Assembly: GCA_002007465.1 (NCBI GenBank)
Contig: LNAC01000036.1
Location: 2,120,881-2,184,880, forward strand
Source of the DNA: Ailurus styani
Taxonomy: Eukaryota; Chordata; Mammalia; Carnivora; Ailuridae
DNA length: 64,000 nucleotides
Direction of reading: 5' to 3'
Numbering within the stretch: the stretch's first letter is position 1; every line of letters begins with the position of its first letter. This document shows, piece by piece, positions 32,643 through 44,039 of the stretch. The position numbers and the translations under genes are program-made. The notes under the pieces were generated by a model that worked only from the letters and a program-made list of their open reading frames with translations, made no database searches and was not told where the DNA came from.

Positions 32643-32917
32643 TATGTGTAGAGTGATATGCTCTAAGTTATATATAGTTCATTCTAGTTATTTGTAGGGG
32701 TTATGTGTTATAAAGTTTCCATAAACACTGAATTAGCCATTGCTGCTTGGATAAACACAAGGTTAGTTTCCTGTGAGCCNTATGTGTAGAGTGATATGCT
32801 CTAAGTTATATGTAGTTCATTCTAGTTATTTGTAGGGGTTATGTGTTATAAAGTCTCCATAAACACTGAATTAGCCATTGCTGCTTGGATAAACACAAGG
32901 TTAGTTTCCTGTGAGCC
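32643..32917. repeat. Direct duplication around N (assembly join)
   Basis: Two 137-bp copies (32643-32779, 32781-32917) flank the N at 32780 and differ at two transitions (TATATAGTTC/TATGTAGTTC and AAGTTTCC/AAGTCTCC). Confidence 0.94.
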
Positions 32918-33010
32918 TCCTGTCACGTTTTCATCAAGTGATTAATACATAACTTTGTTTGATGCGTGTTTCTATTTAAAGACACCTTATTTAATATATA
33001 TTGTTGACTT

Positions 33011-33201
33011 TTTAAAAAGATTTTATTTAGTTATTTAGTTCAGAGAGAGAGAGAGAGCAGAGTCAGGGGAGGAAGGAGGCAGAGGGAGAGGGAGAAGCAG
33101 GCTCCCTGCTGAGCAGGGAGCCCAATGTGATCCCAGGACCCCAGGATCATGACCTGAGCCGAAGGCAGACGCTTCACCGACTGAGCCACCCAGGCACCCC
33201 C
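33011..33201 (-). mobile_element. can-SINE, older copy
   Basis: Antisense copy with TTTAAAAAGATTTTATTTAG at the left and CTGAGCCACCCAGGCACCCC at the right. The target-site duplication TATATTGTTGACTT lies at 32997-33010 and 33202-33215. It lacks part of the central region (CCCAATGTGATCCCAGG). Confidence 0.96.
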
Positions 33202-33219
33202 TATATTGTTGACTTATTA

Positions 33220-33660
33220 ACACTGAACACACAACCAACAGCTCTACAAGTCAGGCTTGAATGACGCTTAGGTAAAACACATGCACTTTCTCTGTCAGGC
33301 ACAGCCCAGCCTTCTTGCCCTTAGGCAACACGAGACAGCATTTCAGCACTAGGCTTGGGGGCCATGTTAAACAGTCAAATCATCAACAAAAGGCCCCAAA
33401 ATGCAAACAATGTAGCACTAAATATATCACGGAAAGGACTTGTTTCTAGTATTAGAGCTGAAACAAGAAAGCAGAGTGTGTGGGCTGGCTCTCAGCCTCT
33501 CCTGGGCATATGCATACTGGGCAATTCAAATTGTTTTGCTGCCTCGAGCAGCGCATGTCCGCAAAGGGCCAGGGAAACACTGCAAGTATTGACTTTGGGG
33601 TCGCAAATATATTTCAGCGAGGAGGAGAACTGACAAATATAACATCTGTGAAGGAGGACT
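33220..33660. other. Unassigned DNA, possible old transposon
   Basis: Text such as AACACGAGACAGCATTTCAG and GGACTTGTTTCTAGTATTAG looks repeat-like, but I cannot assign a family. Confidence 0.25.
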
Positions 33661-33664
33661 GATT

Positions 33665-33715
33665 GTGTGTGCATGTGTGTGCATGTGTGTATGTGTGAGC
33701 GCGCGGGCGGGTAAT
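33665..33715 (+). repeat. GT/GTGC-rich simple repeat
   Basis: GTGTGTGCATGTGTGTGCAT, then GTGTGTATGTGTGAGCGCGCG. One of the few CpG-containing spots in the window. Confidence 0.9.
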
Positions 33716-33949
33716 CTTCCACGTGAATGACACCTGTAGGGGCAATGTTCATCTTGTATCTTACTTGCTTAACACATGAGAGAACCTAGGAAGTATGATT
33801 AAAATAAAAGAAAGAATAGAAACCTTCATATCATTCCCAGATAATCTATTTCATCATGGTTCTTGAAATGGCCAGAGGCTTATTTTTAGAGAGATTAGGT
33901 TTCTGTTGCTTCTCCTTCTTTTAAAATGTATAACACTGTTTCTTATTTT

Positions 33950-34178
33950 TCTATAAGATTTTATTTATTTATTTTAGAGAGAGAAAGAGAGACAGAGAGC
34001 CCACAGTGGGGGAGCATGAGCAGGAGGAAGGTCAAAGGGAGAGAGAGAGAGTATCTCGGCAGACTCCACACCAAGTGTGGAGCCCCCAGCTCAGGGCTCG
34101 ATCTCATGACCCTGAGGATCATGACCTGAGCCAAAATCAAAAGTCTGATGCTTAACCGACCAAGCCACCAGGCACCCC
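33950..34178 (-). mobile_element. can-SINE, older copy
   Basis: ATAAGATTTTATTTATTTAT at the left, GA-rich region, GATCATGACCTGAGCCAAAA and CGACCAAGCCACCAGGCACC at the right. It has an internal CATGACCCTGAGGATCATGA partial duplication. No clean target-site duplication. Confidence 0.93.
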
Positions 34179-34184
34179 TATTTC

Positions 34185-34490
34185 TCTTTAATGATAAAGA
34201 TATATATAATCATTGTAAAATATGGAAAAATTCAAAAAACATAAAGTGCAAATTCCTAGTCCTCCTATGATGAGAGAAATATCATTAAAAATGTAATGCA
34301 TTTCTTCTCAGTGTTTTTTTCATGCAGCGCACATATAGGCATGTAAACATCTTTAAAAATAAAATTGGAATTCTACCATTTTCTATCCCTTTATAGTTTC
34401 TTACTAATGCTATATCAACATTCCCCTCGTCACTGTATTTTATCTTATAGAATTTTCCTGATCTCTCTTTTTGGAAGGACATACACACCT
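34185..34490 (-). mobile_element. Old L1M 3'-end fragment
   Basis: ATAATCATTGTAAAATATGG then AAAAATTCAAAAAACATAAAG, later AGGCATGTAAACATCTTTAAA and CTTACTAATGCTATATCAAC, is the reverse complement of the L1M 3' region, the same class as 15640-16040. Confidence 0.5.
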
Positions 34491-34499
34491 GAGATTGCT

Positions 34500-35950
34500 A
34501 AATGCAGTCTAGAACTCAGCAATCTGCTGCCTTAGCAGAATAAATGCATATGACGGCCTCTACTGGGGAGACTTAAAAGAAAAAATATGAAGACTGCACT
34601 GCTTGAATTTTTTCTTTAATTTCTGTATTCCTTGAGTGATCCTCACTTAGCTTTAAAAAAAAAATCATTTCCAAAGTTGCAAGAAAGCTTACCCTAAAAT
34701 AGATTGCCTATATCATAATTGACCTTTGCATAAATGCATGCATTTCATAGCAATTCGGCTCAATCAAATTTCCTAGGCAGACATACTCATACAATTTAAA
34801 CACCAGAATTAAAGTTTTAAAATGCACATTTTAGTAACTCTCCAAAAGTCAAAAAGTTCAATCTCCATGTTCAATCTCTCAAGACATTATTGTTTTCCAA
34901 TACAATGAGAGTTAATGGTGGACTTTTCTGTCTTTGTGAATTACAAAAGGTATTCTGGGCTGGAAGAAAGGAGCAATTCCCATTCCTTTGTTCTCTTAGC
35001 TGTTGCTTGATTATCTTAAAACAGGCAATTACTAACCAAACTTAATCAACTACAAAAATATATAACACTATCATAGCAAAATTCTCAGAGAGGCTCAACT
35101 GATAGTTAAAATCTCCAATTTTTCCCATTTAATATTTAATTCTTTACCCTAACAAGAAGAAACTACAGAGTTCCCAAAAACAAAGAAAACTGAGATAATT
35201 ATGAACAATTAAGTGAATTGAGTCCTCTTCTTAAAATGCCATTAACATATACATAATTTGTGTATTGTGTGAAAAGAATTAACTAACCCATAAGGAAGTG
35301 CTATAGAGGGAAAAATTAGTATGTCATATTACGACATAGTCTGGATTTTTTGTATGCCTTTTAAGTTGCCATGTAGTCATTAGGTAAATGTTGAGATTAA
35401 GCTGATTTTAAGCTTAAAAGTTAATTATTAAAAGTTACTTACATATTTAAATGAACTAAGTTAACATGGAGTCATTTTTATCAAATATAAATTAAAAGAA
35501 ATGTTACTTCTGGTTCCCCTCTAAAAGTGAAAAGTAATATTATTATTGCATTTAAAAGTACTTAAAATCTTATTGCAAATGGCATTGCCTCAGGTTTTAG
35601 CCCAGCATAACTGGGTTCAAATCCAGACTGGAAAATCCCAATTCCACAAGCCAGAAAGGGTACTGATTTCCTTTGCTTCTAGAAGCCTTCTTGCTTCTCT
35701 TAAAATACTCTTTTGCCATCCTTGGCTCTCACAAAAATTTTCTACCTACTCAGTGCCAGCATTTGCTCCTCGACTGGGATATCGCTGTAAAAAGGATGGT
35801 TTAGACCCACTGTCTTTCAAACAACAAACCATAGGGGCACTCCCATGGATTCTAAGTCATCGTCAGTGGAGCCACCATGAGTGTTATCTTTACTCTCACA
35901 GGAAGAGGCAATACTGTATATGCTTTTATCCCACTAATCATAATATTTAA
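34500..35950. other. Unassigned AT-rich DNA
   Basis: No repeat recognised in 1.4 kb. A 134-codon sense frame (35546-35950) matches no known family. Confidence 0.35.
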
Positions 35951-36295
35951 CATTTATTGAGTTCTATTTTTTTAAGATGTTATTTATTTATTTGAGAGAG
36001 AATGAGAGAGTGTGAGCACAAGCAGGGGCAGGGGCAGTGGGAGAAGGAGAAGCAGGCTACCCAGTGAGCAGAGAGCCTGATGCGGGGCTCCATCCCAGAA
36101 GCCTGGGATCATGACCTGAGCCCAAGGCAGATGCTTAACCAACTGAGCCTCTCAGGTGCCGCATTTATTGGCTTCTTATCAAATCTGGGGCTTCTCCTAA
36201 GCAGTTTACATATTATCTCATTCTATACTCACAAAATCCATACAAGATCATTACTAGTACTGTGCCTCTTTGGGAAAGTAAATTAAAACCTCTAA
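35951..36295 (-). mobile_element. MIR (antisense) split by a can-SINE
   Basis: CATTTATTGAGTTCTA at the left, then, after the SINE, AAGCAGTTTACATATTATCT then CATTCTATACTCACAAAATCC corresponds to antisense MIR 3' end to core. Confidence 0.65.
35960..36161 (-). mobile_element. can-SINE, older copy
   Basis: TTTTTAAGATGTTATTTATT left end, GATCATGACCTGAGCCCAAG, right end ACTGAGCCTCTCAGGTGCC. A short repeated CATTTATTG (35951-35959, 36162-36170) is the probable target-site duplication. Confidence 0.93.
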
Positions 36296-36300
36296 ACCTT

Positions 36301-36712
36301 CCGGACACCCGGGTGGTTCAGTCAGCTAAGTGCCTGCCTTTTTCTTCTTTTTTTAAAAAGATTTTATTTATTTGTTTGTTTGTTTATTTGATAGAGGGAG
36401 AGAGAAAGAGCAAGTTGAGGGAGGCAGAGGGACAAGCTGACTCCATGCTGAGTGCAGAACCCAACGTGGGGCTCAATCCCACAACCCTGAGATCACGACC
36501 CAAGGGAAAATCAAGAGTTGGATACTCAACTGCCTGAGGCACCCAGGTAACCCAACACCCCACTCTTGATTTTGGTTACCTGTTGGGCTCCTTACTGGGC
36601 ATGGAGCTTACTTGAGATTCTCTCTCTTCCTCTCCCTCTGCCCCTCCCCTGCTCACGGGTACACTCTCTCCCTCTCTCCGTCTCTCAAAAAGAAACAACA
36701 ACAACAAAACAT
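36301..36712 (+). mobile_element. can-SINE split by an inverted can-SINE
   Basis: Left half 36301-36340 (GGACACCCGGGTGGTTCAGT), right half from about 36558 (CACTCTTGATTTTGGTTACC ... TCTCTCAAAAAGAAACAAC). Between them sits an antisense SINE. Confidence 0.9.
36343..36550 (-). mobile_element. Antisense can-SINE nested in a sense can-SINE
   Basis: TTTTTAAAAAGATTTTATTT left end and TGCCTGAGGCACCCAGGTAA right end. It lies inside the older sense copy at 36301-36712, so the two arms form a large imperfect inverted repeat. Confidence 0.92.
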
Positions 36713-36759
36713 TTTGCCCCTATACAAAAAGGGAGCTAATTAGTAAGTAAGGTGACTAG

Positions 36760-37025
36760 GTGGTATAAAGAGACACACAGTTCAAATCCAAGCCGACAGG
36801 TCCTATTCCCAAGCCTGAAGTGAATCTGCCTGGTCTTTAATGCTTTCAAAAGACCGATTTTGGTCAAATAAGTAACCTGTCAGTTTTCCCATCTGCACAA
36901 TGGAAATAATGTTACTCACTTTACAAGGATATTGACAGGATTAAGTGCCATAGAGAGTGTGGATCACACATCAGTTCGTGGGGTAATCCTTGGAGCTCTG
37001 CACATGTTAATTCCCTACAGGAAGA
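36760..37025 (+). mobile_element. MIR, long copy
   Basis: CACAGTTCAAATCCAAGCCG, TAAGTAACCTGTCAGTTTTCC, CATCTGCACAATGGAAATAA and TGACAGGATTAAGTGCCATA in MIR order. Confidence 0.75.
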
Positions 37026-37029
37026 CTTA

Positions 37030-37420
37030 GGCTATTAGCTTCATGCCTGCAATTAGCAAAATAGTGGGGACATATGGCCTAATGAGTACACGCAATGCAA
37101 ACACAACCAATATTTGAAATCAACACCGCCTCTGGCACATCAGGTCACTTGTTCAACATGTTGGTCAACTGTGAGAGTGCTGCGGGGGCTGGAAGTGGTC
37201 GTTGGTCACAGAGCACTATGCTGACAGTCAAAGCGTCTGTTGTGCCAGATGAAGTGAAATGGGCATGGGAGACTGGAAGGCTGTTTCAGTTAGGGAGAGA
37301 GGCCAGATCTCAGTCCGCACTCGACTCCCCTGAAACAAAGAATAGGCCAAGTTTTAAGTGCTGGGGTGAGGGGGAGAACCCAGGCCATCAGTGTTTGCTA
37401 ATTGGCTTTACCTAAAAGAG
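37030..37420. other. Unassigned DNA
   Basis: A 106-codon sense frame at 37095-37415 has no recognisable domain. Mixed composition, no repeat assigned. Confidence 0.35.
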
Positions 37421-37429
37421 ACTTTCTCA

Positions 37430-37717
37430 GGGCCCCTGGGTGGCTCAGTCAGTTAAGCATCCGACTCCTGATTTTGGCTCAGGTCATGATTTCATGGGTC
37501 CTGGGATGGAGCCCCGTGTTGGGCTTTGGGCTCAGCAGGAGTCTGCTTTTGATTCTCTCTCTCCCTCTGCCTCTCCCTCTGCCCCTCCCTCCTCTCTCTC
37601 TCCCTCTCAAATAAATAAGTTGAAAGAAAGCAAGGAAGGAAGGAAGGGAGGGAGGGAGGATAGAGGGAGCAAGGAAGAAAGAAAGAGGGAAGGAGGGAGG
37701 AAGAAGGAAGAAAGAAA
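37430..37717 (+). mobile_element. can-SINE with GGAA-expanded tail
   Basis: GGCCCCTGGGTGGCTCAGTC head. The normal tail ends at AAATAAATAAGTTG and continues into about 100 bases of GGAA/GGGA/GAAA purine repeat (37621-37717). ACTTTCTCA at 37421-37429 and 37718-37726 is the target-site duplication, which shows that the purine tract is part of the inserted element. Confidence 0.95.
37621..37717 (+). repeat. (GGAA)n purine tract
   Basis: Nearly pure purine strand of GGAA, GGGA and GAAA units. Confidence 0.95.
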
Positions 37718-37726
37718 ACTTTCTCA

Positions 37727-38600
37727 AATCTTTGTAACCAAAAGTTTTATAATTTGGAGCAAGCCCTCCACTGAAAGGAGGCTCCTACCCTCCCATACAA
37801 CCTGGGAGATGGGAACGCTATATCCCTTGACGTTTACCTTTTCAAAGGGATGGCTCCTAGGTCCTTGAGAAAGACTTTCCTGTGTTGTAAAACTGGCAAA
37901 AGGCTTTTTTTTTTTAATTTTCATATATCTCAAAGAGGCAGGGAAAGAATTTACAATTACAAGTTTTCTAAAGTAAATGCTCTAAAAGAAAGGAAGAAAC
38001 CATTCTAAACTTTAGTCAAACTAAGGGAAATTCAGGCCTTCTTGGTCAGGGTGACACCAACGTTGGCGGGATGAGTGACAGGAAGCATCTCCACCTTCTG
38101 CCCAAAGCCTCACTTTCACAGGCATCCATGCTATAAAGCATCTGCTCTACTCTTGTTTCCATAACACGTACTTCTAACAAGTAAGCGGAGAGGATCTAAC
38201 AAGTCATTTCAGGTGAGGAGAAGATAAACAATATGAGGAACTTGATTTAGCTACAGAGTCACCAAGGTCTTTAAACCAGCTAATTACACAGCAAACTGGC
38301 ATCAAATTTAGGTTTAATATTTGCACTTTGGTGCTTGTTATACAATACCACAACGACATCCATAAGAATATTCCAAAAAGGGAATCAACATAGTTAAACA
38401 TAAATGAATGGAGTTTGTATTAAATACACAATGGAGATAGTTAACCAAAATTATTTTTATCTTTTTCTAAACAAATCCATACTATGCACCTTTCCCATTA
38501 GCATATTGATTTATGTCAGTGTTGGTTTGGTATGTATGCTCCCTCATACTACAGTTTGGTTAGGGAAGAGTCTCCTCATTTTCTGAATTGTGTTGACTAG
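37727..38600. other. Unassigned DNA
   Basis: No feature recognised. Confidence 0.4.
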
Positions 38601-39130
38601 AAGTCTCCTGTGGAGTCAGTCTTGTCAGTTGGTTTATTAGTTAATTAATTGTCATTTTATGCCTTCTATCCTAAATTCCAGGCACCCAAAAGAGCTCACT
38701 CTGAGAGTCTCCTCTCTAGCTAGTACCTGCATAATTAGTCTCATTTTAGAATACCTATTATTCAGTGCACAATAGAACAGACAATTAATTTGGACCACAT
38801 GCAATTATGCTGAAAGGTCAGGTGCTACCCATAATAAAACTCGGTTCAAAAATGTGTTTGGGGAGAGCATTAATATGGTTATCCAGAGACTTTAAGGGGC
38901 AGAAAATCTCCAAATGCAATTAAATGGGCTGTAAAGTAATCACTTGCAATTTTTCATTTTTAAAGCAGGAGACTTTTTGAATGTTGTGCAAAATGAATAC
39001 TTCTAAGACCAATCAAATTTGGGAGATTTACATCAAGAGGTGACAAATTCATACCCTAAAGCAGAGAGCACATTATGTGGGCCTGCGACTTCCTCTGTGA
39101 GTCTCAAGTTATAAAGAGCTTTCACGGAGC
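38600..39130. other. Possible conserved noncoding block
   Basis: Repeat-free, with many TAAT/ATTA cores (TTAATTAATTGTC, ACAATTAATTTGG, CATTAATATGG). The resemblance to developmental enhancers is in texture only. Confidence 0.25.
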
Positions 39131-39834
39131 AGTTGTTACAAACCCCTCAAATACAGTTAATAATGAAAGTGCTGGCTTTATCCATCTTGAGTAATTTGAA
39201 CTACATAGCCATAAAAATTACAGTTAGAAGTGTGGATGTGTGGATTATAAAGTATCCCCAGTACCCAAATGTCCATGAATTTATAATTCTGTGTTCTTCA
39301 ACAATATTATGTTTGCATGTTAAATGCAAATTTTTGAAGTAGATTTCACTCTAGAGGAAGTTCCAAAGATACCTCTGTCTCTATTAAAGGTAGATGTGTA
39401 TTTTACAGCCCTAGGCAGGTTTATAAAGTGCTCCTTGTTTCGTCCACATGGAGAAGATTTTGCTGATAGAAGAAAAAAAAATCAGGGAGGGACAAAAAGA
39501 AAACTACGGTAAGAACTGACAACCAAACACTTTTCTCTGTACCAACACGATACGGCATACTTCTAGACACACACAGTGCTGTGGTTTAAGAATAAATATG
39601 AAGAAATATTTACAACATGAGTGATGGAGGTATCCTTTAGTTACTTATTTCCTAGCAACAAAAAGACAGTACATCTGGAATTTTTTATAGACTTAGGCTT
39701 TCTTCAGGAATTATGCAAGCATTAAGTATTATGTCATGGAGCAGTGGTAGTGGGAGAGAAAAGCATGATGAAGTCACTGTCATTAACTCAATGATTCTCC
39801 TCTGGAATGGAAATACTGAGAGTGCATTGGCACA

Positions 39835-39975
39835 CCAGAAAAACCAGAAATTAGAAAGATCTCAGTTTCAACCTAGGTCCAATTTTTTTACTAGCTATAT
39901 GACTTGGGTGAGTTCCTTAAGCTCCATGTGCTTCAAATTTCACATCTATAAAGTGATAATTTAAATAATAGTAAC
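39835..39975 (+). mobile_element. MIR fragment
   Basis: TACTAGCTATATGACTTGGG then TGAGTTCCTTAAGCTCC, and CACATCTATAAAGTGATAAT. Confidence 0.75.
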
Positions 39976-39984
39976 TACCAAGTT

Positions 39985-40245
39985 CTCTGAATTGCTATGA
40001 CAGGATAATTAGTTCAAACTTACTTAAACAAAAGGAATATTGGTTTGCTCATATAACCAAAATGCATACAGGTGAGAGGAGAACTGTCCTTAGAACTGGA
40101 ACCTAGGACTCAAAATACTGTGACTTCCAGCATTCAGAAGCCCATCCCTTTATTCATAATTAGTGCATTCTCAGCAGGAGGATGACCCCTTTCTGTTTCT
40201 TACCTGTGAAGTTTGTAGAGTTCCTATTCAACCAAATCAAGTGGA
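39985..40245. repeat. Ancient interspersed repeat, family not assigned
   Basis: TTCAAACTTACTTAAACAAA then AGGAATATTGGTTTGCTCATA follows a pattern I recognise from many mammalian loci but cannot name. Confidence 0.35.
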
Positions 40246-40419
40246 AGATTCTGTTTTTTAAATACAAATTTTAGACAACAATGTATTTATTTAGGGAGAA
40301 AAAAAGGTCAGTGCAAATAAATTGAAAATTACCCTTCTTTAGGTTCTTGGTAAATCCATCTCTTGTCAAATCATAAACTCTCCTTAGGAACAAAGAACTT
40401 TGCATCTTTAACCTATGAA

Positions 40420-40745
40420 ACCCATATTCTATTTACAAAGTACAGCCTAAATAAATGCCTTGTAGTATGATTCAAGGTCCTTTGGGATCTGCCCTAAAGT
40501 CTACCTTCTCATTCCTATATGCTCTTCACTCACTGCTCACATCCATTGAATCTAATTAACTGACCTATTCAAGCAAGCTGGACATTTCTCCATCTGCAAG
40601 CTTATTTTGAGTATTTCCCTCTCCTCGGTGTGATTTTTTTTTTCCCATTTCTGCACTTCAAAAGTCCTCCCTATCCTTTGGGGCCCAGCTCAGATAAAAT
40701 CTCCACCGTGGAGTGTTTTCTGATCTGCCTATTCATAAGTTATTC
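40420..40745 (+). mobile_element. L2 3' region
   Basis: GATTCAAGGTCCTTTGGGAT then CTGCCC, TTCTCATTCCTATATGCTC and TTTGGGGCCCAGCTCAGATA then AAATCTCCACCG are in L2 order. Confidence 0.7.
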
Positions 40746-40975
40746 AAAGAAGCATAGTTAGTACCTACAATCTCCCAATGATTTGAGTTTAAATGATGAG
40801 TAAGATACACTTCTTCCCCTGAGAAGTCCACAGTTTGGTGGGACCAATGTTTCTGTTACAATGTGACGGGATCATATGGAACTATGTATAGAGTACCAGG
40901 GAACTAACCCAATCCAGACTGGCGAAAACAAATCCTGGGAAGGCTTCCTGAAGGACATGCTGCCCCATGTACAAG
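40746..40975 (-). mobile_element. L2 fragment
   Basis: TGAGAAGTCCACAGTTTGGT then GGGACC and later GGGAAGGCTTCCTGAAGGAC are antisense L2 landmarks, directly abutting a sense L2 piece. Confidence 0.55.
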
Positions 40976-41439
40976 TCTTGCTTTCCCTCTGCTGTGTTCC
41001 GCTTAGGTTCCCTAAGAGAAATGTAGTGAGGGTCAGCAATGATGCTAGATTTCTACATGTCTGGCTCTGTTATTAAAATAGTAATAACATTAATAATCAT
41101 TACAACTACGGCCACGACAAACGTCGGTTTTGCCAGTCTCTGCACCAGTCGCTTACCAGAGACCAGCTCATAAAATCTTTACAGCTAAGTCTCTATAAAG
41201 AAATGTAAGGGCCATCCCTGTAGCATCACTGTCGTCTTAACTCTAAAATTACCGGCCGGTCTAACCAGAGAATTCCTTTGAACAGACACAGGATTGGCTC
41301 AGGGAAGGTCACGTGAACTGAGCTGGACCAATGAGATTTCATCTCTGGGACTGCCGTGGAATCTGGAAGTCCCCAGCCTTTGCTCAAGCTACTTCGTCTG
41401 CCTGCGAGGCTAGCTCTGCTTCATCCACTTGCTAAATTC

Positions 41440-41725
41440 TTGTTTGTTTTTCAAAATGTGGCTCTGATTTCTCCCGCTTTGATTTATTCTCAGACCCTCC
41501 CACGCAGTGTTCATCTCTTCCTTTTTTTGACCAGTGCTGTTTCTTAAATCCATTTCCACTACAACACTTGCCATATGGTGTTGGATACACTAAAAAATGA
41601 TCTGTTTAAAGGTAGAGCCCAGGGCTTATTTATCTTTTCATTGCCAGTGTTAATTCTAGGGCCTAGCATATATTGATTAAATGAACAAATGAATGGACAA
41701 ATGAAGAAATGAATGAAATTATAAG
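41440..41725 (+). mobile_element. L2 3' end
   Basis: AAAGGTAGAGCCCAGGGCTT, then ATTTATC, TTAATTCTAGGGCCTAGCAT and ATTAAATGAACAAATGAATGG. Confidence 0.7.
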
Positions 41726-43480
41726 GCTCAGTTACATACAATTCCCGATCACGCTTATCAGCAATAAATAAGTTCCTAAAGGTGATGTCATGTTAATTTC
41801 TTAGGATGCCTTGGGTCATTTTCTCATTTGTTCCCCATATGTTAATTTCTCTTGACCACCCAATATTTCCCACTTTCTTGTTTTCTTTTTTTCCCACTTC
41901 CCTGTTTTCTATGTTACATTTAAAAAATATCACAATTGTTGGTAGACTCCTGCCAGAGATTGTCATTAATTCCACTCAACTTGTGGAATAACTGTGCTGA
42001 AGTTAAAAGAATTGTGGTCTCATCCTGAGTCCTGCCACTAACTTTCTCAGAAAAATATTAGAGACTCTTGGTGCCAACCATCTCATTTAACAACAAACTT
42101 AGGGGATAGATGTCAGAATCATGGGCTTTTATCTGTGTCTCATTGTTAGTCTTCCTGAGTGTGGAGAATATTTGGATTACTCTGAATGAAAGACAGTGAA
42201 GTAGATGTCTCTGACACATGAATCCACCGTATTGGAGTTTCTTAGCAATGATAATCCTGTCACAGCTGTTAGAATTTATTCCTTTATCCTTGTGACATTT
42301 TAACAGGAGACAAATCCAAGTTATTATAAACAGATATAAACCATTCAGTCCAAAATGGTTTGTATTAGCAACTTCATCCTGCTGACAAGCCTTGTTTCAG
42401 AAATTTGTAAACATTATTCTTGAGCATTTGGGTTTTTTTTTCCCCTCTACAAAGTTGAACCTGCTTCAGGCTTTTGTTCTATAAAATTTAAAACTGCCAG
42501 TTTAAAATGTGTATTTAATTATATCCTAGGATGTGAAAGATGGAAATATACAGCCATTTAACCAGCTAAGAGATGGAATGAAAAGGGGGTGGGTGTTATT
42601 TGCTTGATTTGAGTGTTCTCTCAGTACCAGTGGCCTTAGTATCAAACGGGAGAGGGAGCTGTGGAAATTGAAGAATAAATTGAATGGATAGCTGGGGAAG
42701 ACATTTTAGTGGGAGGAGAGTCAGAGCTTTCAAGTAAATTACAAGTGTATACATGTTTCCCAGATGATTCTGAATTCTTTATTGGAACTGACATGGGTTA
42801 GATAAATATATTCCTATCCTCCTTGCCTGATACAAACAAGAAACAGACAGAAAAGGTGAGAAATTTAAACAGTATATAGAGAACAGACACGTGCTGGAGA
42901 ACAGCCTACAGTTCCTGGGTCTCTAGCGCTGAAGCATCTACAGATACATGTCCCTAGTCCTACCTAACACTTCTTGTGTATTCTCATTTCTCTTCCCCTG
43001 GTGGGTAGGTGCTCAGCTACTGGAGCAATGATGCTTACTGAGTGAGTTACAAAGAAGAATGTCTCCCTCCCGCCTTTGGATAGACAGACCTGTGTTCAAA
43101 CCAAAGGTGGTGCAATAAAAGCTATTGTAAAGGTACAATAAAATGATGTGCACCAAACAGCATTAGAAAGTAGAGATGCCTAATGTTGTGGGGAGTGGTC
43201 ATGGTACATACTTGTAACTGGGTACCATCTAAACTTTATGGGCAGAACTCACTTACAGTGAAATACAGTCAATCAAGATTTTCAGAGTACATTAAGCAGA
43301 AGGTTGATTTGAAGTTAAGACCAATGAGAAAGGTCAGTCAGTCAGTCAGCAATCACCTTGGCAACAATGGTGTCCACCATTCATTCCCTGGCTGAGAACT
43401 TAAGTCATACTGTGTTTTCTGCCCAGTCATGGACAGAATGAGGCTGATTCCCAATCTCTCCAATGTACCCTGTAGTGTCC
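41726..43480. other. Unassigned DNA
   Basis: About 1.7 kb with no recognised repeat family. (CAGT)n of four to five units at about 43336-43351 is the only simple repeat. Confidence 0.35.
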
Positions 43481-43924
43481 CTGGGCTACCAGAGCCCCTG
43501 CAGAGCCACCTTTGAACTAAGACAGTGGTGCTCAGATTTATTAGTCATGCCACCATGTGATTAAATATAATTTTAAAAGCAAATGAATGCATAAAACATA
43601 TAAAGTAAGACATTAATCCAATTGATGCCAAGGTAAATAGACCAGAGACCCAATCCTTCACCTCCTCCCTTCTATCTGAGGAAAGCTGTACAACCATGAG
43701 GCATATCTAAACTGCCTATCAGCTACAAAATATTCATTGTCCATAGAGGCCACATTCATACTGAAGACTAACATGATGAGAAAGGTAGACCAGGGTTTGA
43801 TTCCTGGCTCTAATGTGAACCAAACAGGAACCATTATAGAGTTTGAGATAAATATATATAAGGAACAATACCGTTATTTTCAATTTTTCTTTTTGCTACC
43901 AGAAAATGTACTCACTTTTCCTCA

Positions 43925-44005
43925 AAGGCTGAATAACTGGCCAAGGTCATATAATAAGCAAGTGATCCAAAAAAGACTACACCTTGATCTTGCCAGTTGA
44001 AGCCA
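43925..44005 (-). mobile_element. MIR fragment
   Basis: GGCTGAATAACTGGCCAAGG then TCATATAATAAGCAAGTG corresponds to antisense MIR (AAGTAACTTGCCCAAGGTCACACAGCTAGTAAGTG). Confidence 0.6.
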
Positions 44006-44039
44006 GGTGCTCATCAAAGAATATCCACTTATATGTCTA

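Noticed and set aside
33700..33712. CpG island near the GCGCGCGGGCGGG run
   Set aside because: Only a few CpGs within about 15 bases at the end of a GT repeat. Surrounding DNA is CpG-poor.
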